Positions 7,842 through 16,492 of a stretch of 64,000 nt of DNA are shown one piece after another. The notes under the pieces were generated by a model. That model did no database searches. It was not told the origin of the DNA and saw only the letters and a list, made by a program, of their open reading frames with translations. Origin of the DNA: Rossellomorea aquimaris. Its GTDB lineage: Bacteria > Bacillota > Bacilli > Bacillales > Bacillaceae_B. The first letter of the stretch is position 1; each line of letters begins with the position of its first letter. Where the stretch lies: contig NZ_CP141595.1 in NCBI RefSeq assembly GCF_035590735.1, forward strand, positions 3,868,001 to 3,932,000, given 5' to 3'. The position numbers and the translations under genes were made by a program.

Positions 7842-9377
7842 TTATTTTTTAATTAGTGATTTTCCAGTCATTTCAGCTGGTTGATTAACATTTAATAAAT
7901 CTAGCATAGTTGGTGCAAGGTCTCCTAGCTTTCCACCTTCACGAAGCTCGATTCCTTCTTTCGTGACGATGACGGGAACCGGGTTCGTCGTGTGAGCCGT
8001 CATAGGTTTACCTTCTTCGGTCAGAACTTCATCTGCATTCCCGTGGTCTGCTGTTATGATGGCTGTTCCACCTTTTTCAGTGATGAGGTCAATGATTTTC
8101 CCAAGGCACTCATCGACTGTTTCAACCGCTTTGATCGTCGGCTCAAGCATACCTGAGTGCCCGACCATGTCAGGGTTTGCAAAGTTCAGGATAATTGCAT
8201 CCTGACGGTCTTCACGGATCTCTTCAAGTAAGGCATCCGTCACTTCATACGCGCTCATTTCAGGCTTCAGGTCATACGTTGCCACTTTAGGAGAATCGAT
8301 CAGGATCCGTTTTTCCCCCGGGAATTCCTCTTCACGACCACCGCTCATAAAGAAGGTGACATGAGGATATTTCTCCGTCTCGGCGATACGCAATTGCTTC
8401 AGTCCGTTTTGGGAAAGGACTTCTCCGAGTGTATTATCAAGATTTGTCGGTTTGAATGCAACAAATCCATTTACCGTTTCACTGAATCGCGTTAAGCAGA
8501 CAAAGTGAAGGTTCTTCGGATGCTTCTCTCCACGCTCAAATGAACGGAAGTCTGCATTCGCAAATGTATTCGATATTTGAATCGCACGATCAGGACGGAA
8601 GTTGTAAAAAATCACAGCATCATCGTCTTTAATCGTTGCAACCGGCTCTCCGTTTTCTTTTGTCATAACAGATGGAATGACGAATTCATCATAGATACCA
8701 TTTTCGTATGAATCGTTCACAAGTTCCATCGGATCATGATAGCTTGGGCCTTCGCCGTATACCATGGCACGGTAGGATTTCTCAACACGTTCCCAGCGCT
8801 TGTCACGGTCCATGGAATAGTAACGACCAGAAATCGTAGCAAATTGACCCACACCGATTTCTTTCATTTTCGCTTCGGCATCCTGGATGTACCCTTTCGC
8901 TGTTTGCGGTCCAACGTCACGTCCATCAAGGAAAGCATGAACATACACATTCTTAATGCCTTCTTTTGCTGCTAAACCAAGAAGAGCATAAAGATGTTCA
9001 ATGTGACTGTGAACCCCTCCATCAGAAAGAAGTCCAAAGATATGAAGATTCGTTCCTTTTGCTTTCGCGTGATTGATCGCATCAAGGAAAGTGGCATTCG
9101 TTTCGAATTCACCTTCACGAATCGCTAAATTCACACGGGTTAAGCTTTGGTACACGATTCGTCCGGCACCAATATTTAAGTGACCCACTTCGGAATTCCC
9201 CATTTGTCCTTCAGGAAGCCCTACTGCTTCGCCACTTGCAGTTAATTGATTGTGAGGGTACTGATTCCACAAACGATCAAAGTTCGGCTTGTTCGCTTGG
9301 GCTACAGCGTTTCCTTCTTTTGTGTTACGGCAAGCAAAACCATCTAAGATGATTAACGCTACTGGTGACTTACTCAT
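7842..9377 (-). CDS. gpmI: 2,3-bisphosphoglycerate-independent phosphoglycerate mutase
   Basis: This manganese-dependent mutase converts 3- to 2-phosphoglycerate. The 511 residues are full length, with nucleophile Ser62 in MGNSEVGH, Asp12 in ILDGF, the DGRD motif and the C-terminal metal site TADHGNADE. The usual LDGFG is LDGFA here (Ala15), next to the metal ligand, a mild deviation that probably does not abolish activity. The start overlaps the end of tpiA by 8 nt, suggesting translational coupling. Confidence 0.97.
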   Translation of the reverse strand: MSKSPVALIILDGFACRNTKEGNAVAQANKPNFDRLWNQYPHNQLTASGEAVGLPEGQMGNSEVGHLNIGAGRIVYQSLTRVNLAIREGEFETNATFLDAINHAKAKGTNLHIFGLLSDGGVHSHIEHLYALLGLAAKEGIKNVYVHAFLDGRDVGPQTAKGYIQDAEAKMKEIGVGQFATISGRYYSMDRDKRWERVEKSYRAMVYGEGPSYHDPMELVNDSYENGIYDEFVIPSVMTKENGEPVATIKDDDAVIFYNFRPDRAIQISNTFANADFRSFERGEKHPKNLHFVCLTRFSETVNGFVAFKPTNLDNTLGEVLSQNGLKQLRIAETEKYPHVTFFMSGGREEEFPGEKRILIDSPKVATYDLKPEMSAYEVTDALLEEIREDRQDAIILNFANPDMVGHSGMLEPTIKAVETVDECLGKIIDLITEKGGTAIITADHGNADEVLTEEGKPMTAHTTNPVPVIVTKEGIELREGGKLGDLAPTMLDLLNVNQPAEMTGKSLIKK

Positions 9378-10134
9378 GTGTGCTTGCCCCTTCTAAAAGC
9401 TGCAAGAAGCTTTGTGGTTCAAGGCTTGCTCCACCTACAAGGGCACCATCGATATCTGATTGGGCCATGTATTCTTTAATATTGTTAGGTTTTACACTAC
9501 CGCCGTATTGAATTCTCACTGCGTCTGCTGCTTCTTGAGAAAATTCTCCTGCAACCACTTGACGGATATGAGCACATACTTCGTTCGCATCTTCGGCTGT
9601 AGACGATTTACCTGTTCCGATTGCCCAGATTGGCTCATAAGCAATGACAGTGTGTTTCACTTGATCTGCTGATAGACCGGCAAGTGCTTTTTTCACTTGG
9701 CTGCCTACAAGATCTTTCGTTTCGTTGTTTTCGCGTTGCTCGAGCGTCTCCCCTACACAAACGATTGGAGTTAAGCCGTTTTTGAAAGCAGCAAGAGTCT
9801 TTTTGTTCACTGACTCGTCTGTTTCATTGAACATTTCACGACGCTCTGAGTGTCCAAGGATGACATACTTTACGCCTAAATCAGAAAGCGCTACAGGACT
9901 GACTTCCCCTGTGAATGCTCCGTTTTCTTCGAAGTGCATATTTTGAGCACCAATTTCTACCTTGTATTCTTTTGAAATGTTCACTAAGCTTTCTAAAAAT
10001 AGAGCTGGAGAACAAATGACAGAATCGACAACCTCTTGATCAGGAACTAATCCTTGTACTTCTTCAGTAAAAGATTTTGCTTCCGATAGCGTTTTGTTCA
10101 TTTTCCAGTTACCTGCAATGATCGGTTTACGCAT
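9370..10134 (-). CDS. tpiA: Triosephosphate isomerase
   Basis: The enzyme interconverts dihydroxyacetone phosphate and glyceraldehyde 3-phosphate. The 254-residue product shows substrate Lys in AGNWKMNK, catalytic His in LGHSERR, catalytic Glu in AYEPIWAIGTG and the phosphate loop YGGSVKP. The start MRKPIIAG (10134) is preferred over an upstream ATG at 10143 because GAAAGGAT then lies seven bases upstream, and this is the family N-terminus. It lies between pgk and gpmI. Confidence 0.97.
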   Translation of the reverse strand: MRKPIIAGNWKMNKTLSEAKSFTEEVQGLVPDQEVVDSVICSPALFLESLVNISKEYKVEIGAQNMHFEENGAFTGEVSPVALSDLGVKYVILGHSERREMFNETDESVNKKTLAAFKNGLTPIVCVGETLEQRENNETKDLVGSQVKKALAGLSADQVKHTVIAYEPIWAIGTGKSSTAEDANEVCAHIRQVVAGEFSQEAADAVRIQYGGSVKPNNIKEYMAQSDIDGALVGGASLEPQSFLQLLEGASTHE

Positions 10135-10193
10135 TGTACTCATCCTTTCTGTTTTATAATCGGTTCCAAAAATTGTTGGTCTTTGAAAAGCGA

Positions 10194-11378
10194 TTATTTA
10201 TCGTTAAGAGCCACTACTCCAGGAAGTTCTTTTCCTTCCATGAACTCTAGTGAAGCTCCACCACCTGTAGAAATATGACTCATCTTGTCAGCATAGCCGA
10301 ATTTTTCAACGGCTGCTGCAGAGTCACCGCCACCGATAACAGAATATGTATCTGTTGCATCGGCTAACGCCTCCGCTACGGCTTTCGTTCCATTTGCAAA
10401 TGTTTCTAATTCGAATACACCCATCGGTCCGTTCCAGATTACAAGCTTAGAGCTTTTGATCGTATCCTGGAATAACGCTCTAGTTTTAGGCCCGATATCA
10501 AGTGCTTCCCAATCAGAAGGAATCGAATCGATATCCACTTCCTTCGTATTTGCATCATTTGAGAAGTCATCAGCAACGACTACATCAACAGGCATAAGGA
10601 ATTTGACGCCTTTATCCTCTGCTTTTTTCATGAATTGCTTCGCTAAATCAATCTTGTCTTCTTCAAGAAGGGATTTCCCTACCTCATGGCCTTGGGCTTT
10701 CACAAATGTGTAAGCAAGTCCTCCACCAATGATCAGGTTGTCCACTTTATCTAATAGGTTGTCAATGACACCGATTTTATCTTTTACTTTTGCTCCACCA
10801 ACGATCGCTGTAAATGGGCGTTCAGGGTTAGATAGAGCTTTTCCTAATACGTCCAGCTCTTTCTCCATTAGAAGGCCTGCTACAGCGGGAAGGTGCTTGG
10901 CAATTCCTTCAGTAGAAGCATGAGCACGGTGAGCGGCACCAAATGCATCGTTTACATAAAGATCAGCCAGAGCTGCAAATTCTTTTGCGAGTTCAGGATC
11001 ATTCTTAGTTTCTCCCGGGTAGAAACGGACGTTTTCCAGTACCAGAACGTCGCCTTCGGACATGTCGCTGATCTTGGATTGAACAGCTTCACCATAAGCT
11101 TCATCCGCTTTAGATACATTTTTCCCAAGAAGTTCGGAAAGTCTTTCGGCTACCGGGGTTAAGCGCAGCCCTTCCACCACTTCACCTTTAGGACGACCTA
11201 AGTGACTAGCCAGAATGACTTTCGCTCCGCCATCCACTAAGTACTTGATAGTAGGAAGAGCAGCTTGAATACGAGTTTCATCTGTAATCTTGCCTTCAGA
11301 CATCGGTACATTGAAGTCTACACGGCAAAATACGCGTTTTCCTCTTACATCGACATCTTTAATCGACTTTTTGTTCAT
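10194..11378 (-). CDS. pgk: Phosphoglycerate kinase
   Basis: The kinase makes ATP and 3-phosphoglycerate from 1,3-bisphosphoglycerate. The 394 residues are full length: N-domain motifs VDFNVP, SHLGRP and ENVRFYPGE, the hinge, and the C-domain nucleotide site WNGPMGVFE and GGGDSAAA. AAAGGAGG precedes the start. It is separated from gap by 183 nt containing a GC-rich hairpin that may attenuate read-through, consistent with stronger expression of the promoter-proximal cggR-gap part. Confidence 0.98.
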   Translation of the reverse strand: MNKKSIKDVDVRGKRVFCRVDFNVPMSEGKITDETRIQAALPTIKYLVDGGAKVILASHLGRPKGEVVEGLRLTPVAERLSELLGKNVSKADEAYGEAVQSKISDMSEGDVLVLENVRFYPGETKNDPELAKEFAALADLYVNDAFGAAHRAHASTEGIAKHLPAVAGLLMEKELDVLGKALSNPERPFTAIVGGAKVKDKIGVIDNLLDKVDNLIIGGGLAYTFVKAQGHEVGKSLLEEDKIDLAKQFMKKAEDKGVKFLMPVDVVVADDFSNDANTKEVDIDSIPSDWEALDIGPKTRALFQDTIKSSKLVIWNGPMGVFELETFANGTKAVAEALADATDTYSVIGGGDSAAAVEKFGYADKMSHISTGGGASLEFMEGKELPGVVALNDK

Positions 11379-11443
11379 CGTAAAAGGCCTCCTTTAGTTT
11401 TCAATTTCTACATCTTTTTCAAAAAAAATAGAAATAGCAATAA

Positions 11444-11478
11444 GAAAAGGGAGAGGGGAATCTTCCCCGCTCCCCTTC
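11444..11478 (-). terminator. Hairpin between gap and pgk, possible partial terminator
   Basis: AAGGGAGAGGGGAA (11447-11460) pairs with TTCCCCGCTCCCCTT with one mismatch and one bulge, and the minus strand continues into TTTTCTTATTGC. The tail is a poor T-tract, so read-through into pgk is likely. I infer attenuation rather than full termination. Confidence 0.5.
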
Positions 11479-11561
11479 ATCACATCTTCATTATAGATGG
11501 CGGGACAAAATTTATCCATCAATCACCATGCTAATGATGTCAATTTACAAAATTTTATCGA

Positions 11562-12569
11562 TTAAAGTCCTTTAGAAGCGATATAACCTGCAAGGTCAAC
11601 TACACGGTTAGAGTATCCGCTCTCGTTGTCATACCAAGAGATAACTTTTACCATGTTGTCTTCTAGAACCATTGTAGATAATGCGTCGATTGTAGAAGAT
11701 GCCGGGCTACCGTTGTAATCAGTTGATACTAAAGGCTCTTCGCTGTAAGCAAGGATTCCTTTAAGATCGCCTTCAGCCGCTTCTTTAAGCGCAGCATTCA
11801 CATCTTCAGCTGTTACGTTTTTATCAAGTTCAGCTACTAAGTCTACTAGAGAAACGTTTGGAGTTGGAACACGAACCGCTCCACCGTTCAGTTTCCCTTT
11901 AAGCTCAGGAAGAACAAGAGATACAGCTTTCGCAGCACCTGTAGTTGTTGGAATCATGTTCTCAGCAGCTGCACGTGCACGACGGTAATCTTTATGTGGT
12001 AAGTCTAAGATTTGTTGGTCGTTTGTGTAAGAGTGAATTGTTGTCATCATTCCACGCTTGATTCCGAATTTATCGTTAAGAACTTTAGCGAATGGCGCTA
12101 AGCAGTTTGTTGTACAAGAAGCATTAGAGATAACATCGTGGCTAGCCGCATCATACTTGTCTTCGTTAACACCCATAACCACTGTGATGTCTTCATCTGA
12201 TGCAGGAGCAGAAATGATGACTTTCTTCGCACCAGCTTCGATATGTTTCGCAGCGTCAGCACGCTTTGTGAAACGTCCAGTAGATTCAACAACGATATCT
12301 ACACCAAGATCTCCCCAACCAAGTTGAGCAGGATCGCGCTCAGCTAATACTTTTACTTTTTTACCGCCAACTACAAGGTAGTCACCGTCAACAGTTACTT
12401 TCTCTTGAAGAGTTCCGTGAACTGTATCATATTGTAAAAGGTGAGCAAGCATGTTTGCATCAGTTAAGTCATTAACTGCTACTACCTCTACGTCATTATT
12501 TTTAAGTGCTGCACGGAATACATTACGTCCGATACGTCCAAATCCGTTAATACCAATTTTTGTTGCCAT
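11562..12569 (-). CDS. gap: Glyceraldehyde-3-phosphate dehydrogenase, glycolytic (GapA type)
   Basis: This is the NAD-dependent glycolytic enzyme making 1,3-bisphosphoglycerate. The 335 residues show the Rossmann start INGFGRIGRN, catalytic Cys in SNASCTTNC, the catalytic His in HSYTNDQ and the C-terminal WYDNESGYSNR. AAAGGAGG precedes the start. It directly follows its regulator gene cggR, which supports the glycolytic GapA rather than the gluconeogenic GapB role. Confidence 0.97.
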   Translation of the reverse strand: MATKIGINGFGRIGRNVFRAALKNNDVEVVAVNDLTDANMLAHLLQYDTVHGTLQEKVTVDGDYLVVGGKKVKVLAERDPAQLGWGDLGVDIVVESTGRFTKRADAAKHIEAGAKKVIISAPASDEDITVVMGVNEDKYDAASHDVISNASCTTNCLAPFAKVLNDKFGIKRGMMTTIHSYTNDQQILDLPHKDYRRARAAAENMIPTTTGAAKAVSLVLPELKGKLNGGAVRVPTPNVSLVDLVAELDKNVTAEDVNAALKEAAEGDLKGILAYSEEPLVSTDYNGSPASSTIDALSTMVLEDNMVKVISWYDNESGYSNRVVDLAGYIASKGL

Positions 12570-12623
12570 GAATAATTTCCTCCTTTAGATAGTTAAGGAT
12601 GATTTTTTATATTTCAAAAGGGC

Positions 12624-13643
12624 TTACCCTTTTAAAAGCTCTCTCGCAGCTCCCTCATCCGTGATAAGCACGGTTTTCGGTGGAGCACTCTTCATATACG
12701 CCCGAATCGCTTTCGCTTTCGAGTTGCCGCCTGCGACGGCGATGACGCTTTCGATGTGACTTAAATCTTCTAATTGCAGGCCGATCGTTGGCACCTTATG
12801 TACCACTTCACCCGCTTCGTTAAAATAATACCCAAATGCCTCCCCGACAGCATGACCATCTGTGATTTTCTCAAAGTCCTCATCAGTGGTCTTTCGTCTT
12901 TCGGCCATTGTGATAGCATCCCCAATCCCATGGAGAACCATGTTAGCCGATTTGATCAAATTCAAAACTTCTTTGATCATCGGTTCTTTCAAGAAGGACT
13001 TGTATACTTCTTTACTAACCTGATCCGGCACATATAAAACACGATGCCGCGTTCTCGTATGCTCAGCCATCTTGGCACATATGGTGTTAGCCTGGTTTTT
13101 AACGTCTTCTCCAATTCCACCCCGAGCAGGAACAAACAAGGTATCGTCAGAGAAATCCGGTGTAAGCATCTCTGCTACAGCGGCCATCGTCGAGCCTCCA
13201 GTCACAGCGATGATAGTATTTCCTTTCAGGCGGCGTTTCATACTAGAAGCTGATGCACGCCCTAATTCTTCTTTTACCCAAGGAGACTCATCACTATTCC
13301 CAGGAACGATTACAATTTCATGAAGATTAAGTAAAGATTTTAATTCCTGCTCCATTACGTTGATTCCCGAAACTTCCCTCATCATGCTTTCAAGGCTTTC
13401 CAAAAGCTGAATGCCATCCTCCGTCATGATCATTCCAGAGGTTTTGATATCAATGAGATCTTGGTTGTTCAGGAACTCCACTTCGCTTCTCAGTACACGT
13501 TCGGTCATGCCCATGTTCAGAGCAAGACTTCTGCGTCCGACAGGCTGCATGAACCGGATGGAACGAAGAATTTGATGCCTTTTTTGCATAACTTCAAGCA
13601 GGTCAGGTAATAATCGCTTTTGTATGTCAATTAAAGATTCCAT
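12624..13643 (-). CDS. cggR: Central glycolytic genes regulator CggR
   Basis: CggR is a SorC/DeoR-type repressor of the gap operon, relieved by fructose-1,6-bisphosphate. The 339 residues have an N-terminal helix-turn-helix (about 25-70, with GRRSLALNMGMTERVLR) and a sugar-phosphate sensor domain with the VTGGSTMAA loop. The start ATGGAATCT (13643) is chosen because AAGGAG lies nine bases upstream; the longer TTG-start frame would put that site inside the gene. The operator lies 38 bp upstream. Confidence 0.95.
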   Translation of the reverse strand: MESLIDIQKRLLPDLLEVMQKRHQILRSIRFMQPVGRRSLALNMGMTERVLRSEVEFLNNQDLIDIKTSGMIMTEDGIQLLESLESMMREVSGINVMEQELKSLLNLHEIVIVPGNSDESPWVKEELGRASASSMKRRLKGNTIIAVTGGSTMAAVAEMLTPDFSDDTLFVPARGGIGEDVKNQANTICAKMAEHTRTRHRVLYVPDQVSKEVYKSFLKEPMIKEVLNLIKSANMVLHGIGDAITMAERRKTTDEDFEKITDGHAVGEAFGYYFNEAGEVVHKVPTIGLQLEDLSHIESVIAVAGGNSKAKAIRAYMKSAPPKTVLITDEGAARELLKG

Positions 13644-13680
13644 ATAGAAAAGCTCCTTCAAATGAAGTGCGTGGATGTGA

Positions 13681-13719
13681 TGGACTATAAAAGTCCCACC
13701 TAGACATATTATGTCCCAC
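13681..13719 (-). promoter_or_regulatory. CggR operator
   Basis: Two direct repeats on the minus strand, GGGAC-ATAATA-TGTC and GGGAC-TTTTAT-AGTCC, separated by a 5-base linker, match the known B. subtilis CggR target of two GGGAC-N6-TGTC-like boxes. It lies between the promoter at 13757-13785 and cggR, so a bound repressor would block elongation, as established for this regulator. Confidence 0.85.
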
Positions 13720-13756
13720 TACCTCCAAAAAAAATTCATCCCTGCTTTCAAAGTTC

Positions 13757-13785
13757 ATTTTATCAGGGTATGAATCGTAATTCAA
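13757..13785 (-). promoter_or_regulatory. cggR operon sigma-A promoter
   Basis: TTGAAT (13785-13780) and TAAAAT (13762-13757) are separated by 17 bp. The CggR operator begins about 30 bp downstream of the predicted start. Confidence 0.75.
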
Positions 13786-13792
13786 CTAGAAA

Positions 13793-14038
13793 CTATCGGG
13801 TTTTTTCATGTAAACGCTTGCTGAGCGTAAAATAATCAATTTGCCCATACTGGAGGATTTCCCCGTTCAGTTCCACGACAGGAATCATCAATCCGAAACG
13901 TTCGGTCAGTTCATCATTTTTATCTATATTTCTTTCTTCAATGGAAAACCCCATCTCATCCTGAAGTAGTTTCAAGGTGATTTTTGCGTCTTCACATAGT
14001 CCGCATTGGTTTCGCGTATAGAGTAGGACTTGGTTCAT
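13793..14038 (-). CDS. Small glutaredoxin-like protein
   Basis: This 81-residue thioredoxin-fold protein has a redox-type CGLC motif (residues 12-15) after the first strand and the cis-proline segment MIPVVEL. It fits the glutaredoxin-like DUF836 family; partner and substrate are unknown. It sits alone between sigL and the cggR promoter. The -35 of the cggR promoter lies within a few bases of its stop, so transcription from it could run into the glycolytic operon. Confidence 0.8.
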   Translation of the reverse strand: MNQVLLYTRNQCGLCEDAKITLKLLQDEMGFSIEERNIDKNDELTERFGLMIPVVELNGEILQYGQIDYFTLSKRLHEKTR

Positions 14039-14086
14039 GTTGTTGCCTCGCTTTGTTTAGTTGTAGGAGCGCCAGCTTGGTAGTCG

Positions 14087-14109
14087 GTGGTTGTACTTGA
14101 TACAACCAC
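14087..14109. other. Hairpin between sigL and the glutaredoxin-like gene
   Basis: A perfect 9-bp stem GTGGTTGTA/TACAACCAC has a 5-base loop. There is no T-run on the minus side, so it may be an RNA processing or stability element rather than a terminator. Confidence 0.4.
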
Positions 14110-14121
14110 TAATACATTCAT

Positions 14122-15462
14122 TTATTCATACCTCTTCCTCATCGTGGAAGAAGCAATCCCTAATTGATCGCGGTATTTAGCAATCGTCCTTCTTGATACA
14201 TCATAACCTTTATCCAATAAAAGATTGACAATTTTCTGGTCTGATAGTGGCTTCTTCTTGTCTTCTTCATCGATCAGCTTTTGCAGCACATTCTTCACGC
14301 TCGTCGCAGATGCTTTTTCGGAATCCTCATGCTTGACGGATTTGATTGCTGAAGTGAAGAAATACTTCAATTCATAAATTCCATAAGGTGTTTGCATATA
14401 CTTTCCTTTTACAGCCCGGCTTATAGTGGATTCATGAACATCGATTTCATCGGCCACCTGCTTCAAGGTCAAAGGCTGGATGGCTGATGGGCCTTTAAGA
14501 AAGAAGGATTTTTGCTTCTCAGCAAGCATTTTCCCTACTTTCAGGATTGTCTGCTTTCGCTGCCTTAAACTTTGCAGCAGCCACTGGAAGTCCTGCTCTT
14601 TTTCCTGTAGATAAGACTGGACTTCCTTATCAGGGTGATGCTCAAGGAAATCTGTGTACTCTTCATTATATGTGACGTTAATGGTTGTCCCATCATACAA
14701 GGATACGGCCACGGTATGTCCGTCGATCACTTTCACGACCAGCTCAGGAATAATGTATTCAGCGATATGCTGAGAATATTTTGAGCCGGGTCTCGGATTG
14801 CAATGCTGAATGAAGTCAGCCGCTTGTTGGATGTCTTTTAGTTCAACCGAAAGATCCTTGGCGATTGCTTTCCACTTTTTTTCAGCAAAATCTTGAAAAT
14901 GATTATCAACAATCATCGTAACCAGAGGAGGAACATTAGCTTTCCTCTGCAGCTGAAGGGATATGCACTCCTGCAGGGATCTCGCTCCTATACCGGCTGG
15001 TTCTAATTCTTGTACCTTATTAATATAGTTTTCTAGTTGAACCATTTCCAAACTATGTTTATGAATAAAGGATTCTTCGTCTACTCTCAAATAACCATTG
15101 TCATCCAAGCTGTATATTAATTCTTCCATTATCTTTCTTCCTGAAGAAGTAAGCGATTTCAAATTTAATTGAACAGATAGTGCATCCGCAAGGGACTTCT
15201 TTGGCACTGATACATATTCATACCAATCCACCGTGTTTTCGTTCTTTCCGGCATTTCGTTTAAACGTATGAGGTTCTCGTTGATGAAGGTGGTCTTGCTT
15301 TGGCGGTTCTAATTGTATAAGGGGATTCTCTAATTGCTTAGCTTCTAGATAAGCATTCAGTTCCATCGTAGAATATTGGAGGATGGTGATGGCTTGAGAA
15401 AGCTGCTGCGTCATTTGAAGTTTTAATTGTTGATTTTGAAAAAGTCCTGCTTTCAAATTCAT
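14122..15462 (-). CDS. sigL: RNA polymerase sigma-54 factor (SigL/RpoN)
   Basis: Sigma-54 directs polymerase to -24/-12 promoters and needs AAA+ activators. The 446 residues show the glutamine- and leucine-rich region I (LFQNQQLKLQMTQQLSQAI), an acidic spacer, the core-binding region and the DNA-binding C-terminus with the RpoN box SRRTIAKYR. The start MNLKAGL (15462) has GGGAGG upstream; the longer frame would contain that site. It is upstream of cggR, as in B. subtilis. No activator gene is in the window. Confidence 0.96.
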   Translation of the reverse strand: MNLKAGLFQNQQLKLQMTQQLSQAITILQYSTMELNAYLEAKQLENPLIQLEPPKQDHLHQREPHTFKRNAGKNENTVDWYEYVSVPKKSLADALSVQLNLKSLTSSGRKIMEELIYSLDDNGYLRVDEESFIHKHSLEMVQLENYINKVQELEPAGIGARSLQECISLQLQRKANVPPLVTMIVDNHFQDFAEKKWKAIAKDLSVELKDIQQAADFIQHCNPRPGSKYSQHIAEYIIPELVVKVIDGHTVAVSLYDGTTINVTYNEEYTDFLEHHPDKEVQSYLQEKEQDFQWLLQSLRQRKQTILKVGKMLAEKQKSFFLKGPSAIQPLTLKQVADEIDVHESTISRAVKGKYMQTPYGIYELKYFFTSAIKSVKHEDSEKASATSVKNVLQKLIDEEDKKKPLSDQKIVNLLLDKGYDVSRRTIAKYRDQLGIASSTMRKRYE

Positions 15463-15591
15463 GATCCTTAACCTCCCATTCATTTATTCTACAATAAAAT
15501 GTGCGGTTCGTTAATGGGAATTCGTTGGTAGTTGGTGGGTTTGTACTATACATATGTCTTTTCTCTCAAAAACTTTCACGAAGATAGCAGT

Positions 15592-15720
15592 AGTTGATTT
15601 CCGCTCCAGGTGCTCGCTTTCCGCGGGGCGTGAGTTGAGCCTCCTCGGGCTTTTGCCCTGCGGGGTCTCAACTTTCCCGCTATTCCCGCAGGAGTCGAGC
15701 ACCTTCCGCTACAATCAACT
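15592..15720. repeat. Repeat copy C: short complete form of the AGTTGATT palindrome family
   Basis: A 129-bp element has exact ends AGTTGATT (15592-15599) and AATCAACT (15713-15720). Helices: AGGTGCTCG (15608-15616) with CGAGCACCT (15696-15704); AGTTGAG (15633-15639) with CTCAACT (15667-15673); GGGC/GCCC inside. It serves as the reference copy for the family. Confidence 0.8.
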
Positions 15721-15782
15721 TTCAAAGTTTCGGTGTGTTTAAAACCTTAGTAAATAACTATTTGATTAAAGAACTTTAAAAC

Positions 15783-15822
15783 AAAAAAGTCCCATGTTTG
15801 TAAAAACTCTTCACAAACACCG
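15783..15822 (-). terminator. Candidate terminator after tRNA-Arg
   Basis: TGTTTGT pairs with ACAAACA across an 11-base loop, and six bases later comes TTTTTTG on the minus strand. The AT-rich stem makes this a moderate candidate. Confidence 0.45.
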
Positions 15823-15842
15823 GAACTCTTCGAATTAATATA

Positions 15843-15914
15843 CGCCCTCGGAGGGAATCGAACCCCCATTTTAAGAACCGGAATCTTACGTGCTATCCGT
15901 TGCACCACGAGGGC
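15843..15914 (-). tRNA. tRNA-Arg (anticodon CCG)
   Basis: The 72-nt RNA folds as a cloverleaf: acceptor GCCCTCG/CGAGGGC, anticodon arm TAAGA-TTCCGGT-TCTTA giving anticodon CCG (codon CGG), and T-arm GGGGG-TTCGATT-CCCTC. The 3' CCA is not encoded. A tRNA-Arg next to clpP is also found in B. subtilis. It is a single tRNA, flanked by repeat copies C and D. Confidence 0.95.
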
Positions 15915-16130
15915 ATGAAATGAATAACCGTCACGAATATATATTATAAGCCAGAAAATGCTTGTTTGCAATATTTTTATTGTTTAAGCCCTAACCTCAT
16001 AAATGGTTGTTTCTTAAAGACATGAAAGTTAATTGGAGTTCCTTTGTAGATAGTTTGATCTGCATTAGAATTTGTTTTTCAGTTTCTATCCTTATAATTA
16101 GGCATTCATAAAATAGAACCACAGAGTGGA

Positions 16131-16240
16131 TTGAAGCGGAAGGCAATTGACTCCTGCGGGAATAGAGGAAAAGTCGAGACCCCACAGGGCAGCGCCCGAG
16201 GAGGCTCGACTTCCTCCCCGCGGAAAGGAACGGTCTTTTT
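16131..16240. repeat. Repeat copy D: inverted, diverged member of the AGTTGATT family
   Basis: It is in reverse orientation to copy C. It keeps CTCCTGCGGGAATAG and CCCCGCGGAAAG, and its central helix is AGTCGAG (16172-16178) with CTCGACT (16205-16211): both sides changed together from AGTTGAG/CTCAACT. The outer ends have decayed. Confidence 0.7.
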
Positions 16241-16401
16241 TTTCACGCCGTAACTTATCTAAAGGTGGATCCACTTATTTTTAAAGGAAATAAACTTCTA
16301 CTGAAACCATAAACTTTACAAACACTCTCCCGTTTAAAAAAGGAATGAATGGGTATCATGTAGAAAGGATTTATATACAGTGTAATAAAGGAAGCGTTTA
16401 G

Positions 16402-16431
16402 TTTGACCTTTATTGACCATGGGTGTATGAT
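16402..16431 (+). promoter_or_regulatory. clpP sigma-A promoter with overlapping CtsR operator
   Basis: The reverse complement of 16402-16418, GGTCAATAAAGGTCAAA, matches the CtsR heat-shock operator consensus (GGTCAAA-NAN-RGTCAAA). It covers the -35 TTGACC (16403-16408). The -10 TATGAT (16426-16431) follows at 17 bp. This is the standard arrangement for CtsR-repressed clp genes. Confidence 0.85.
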
Positions 16432-16492
16432 AACAGTACAAAGTGAATAAGTAATTCAGAAAAATAAAAAGGATTTCTAAGGAGGAACGAGG

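Noticed and set aside
11479..11560. A separate pgk promoter (TTGACA and TATAAT are both present)
   Set aside because: The two elements are too far apart and cannot be paired at 16-18 bp.
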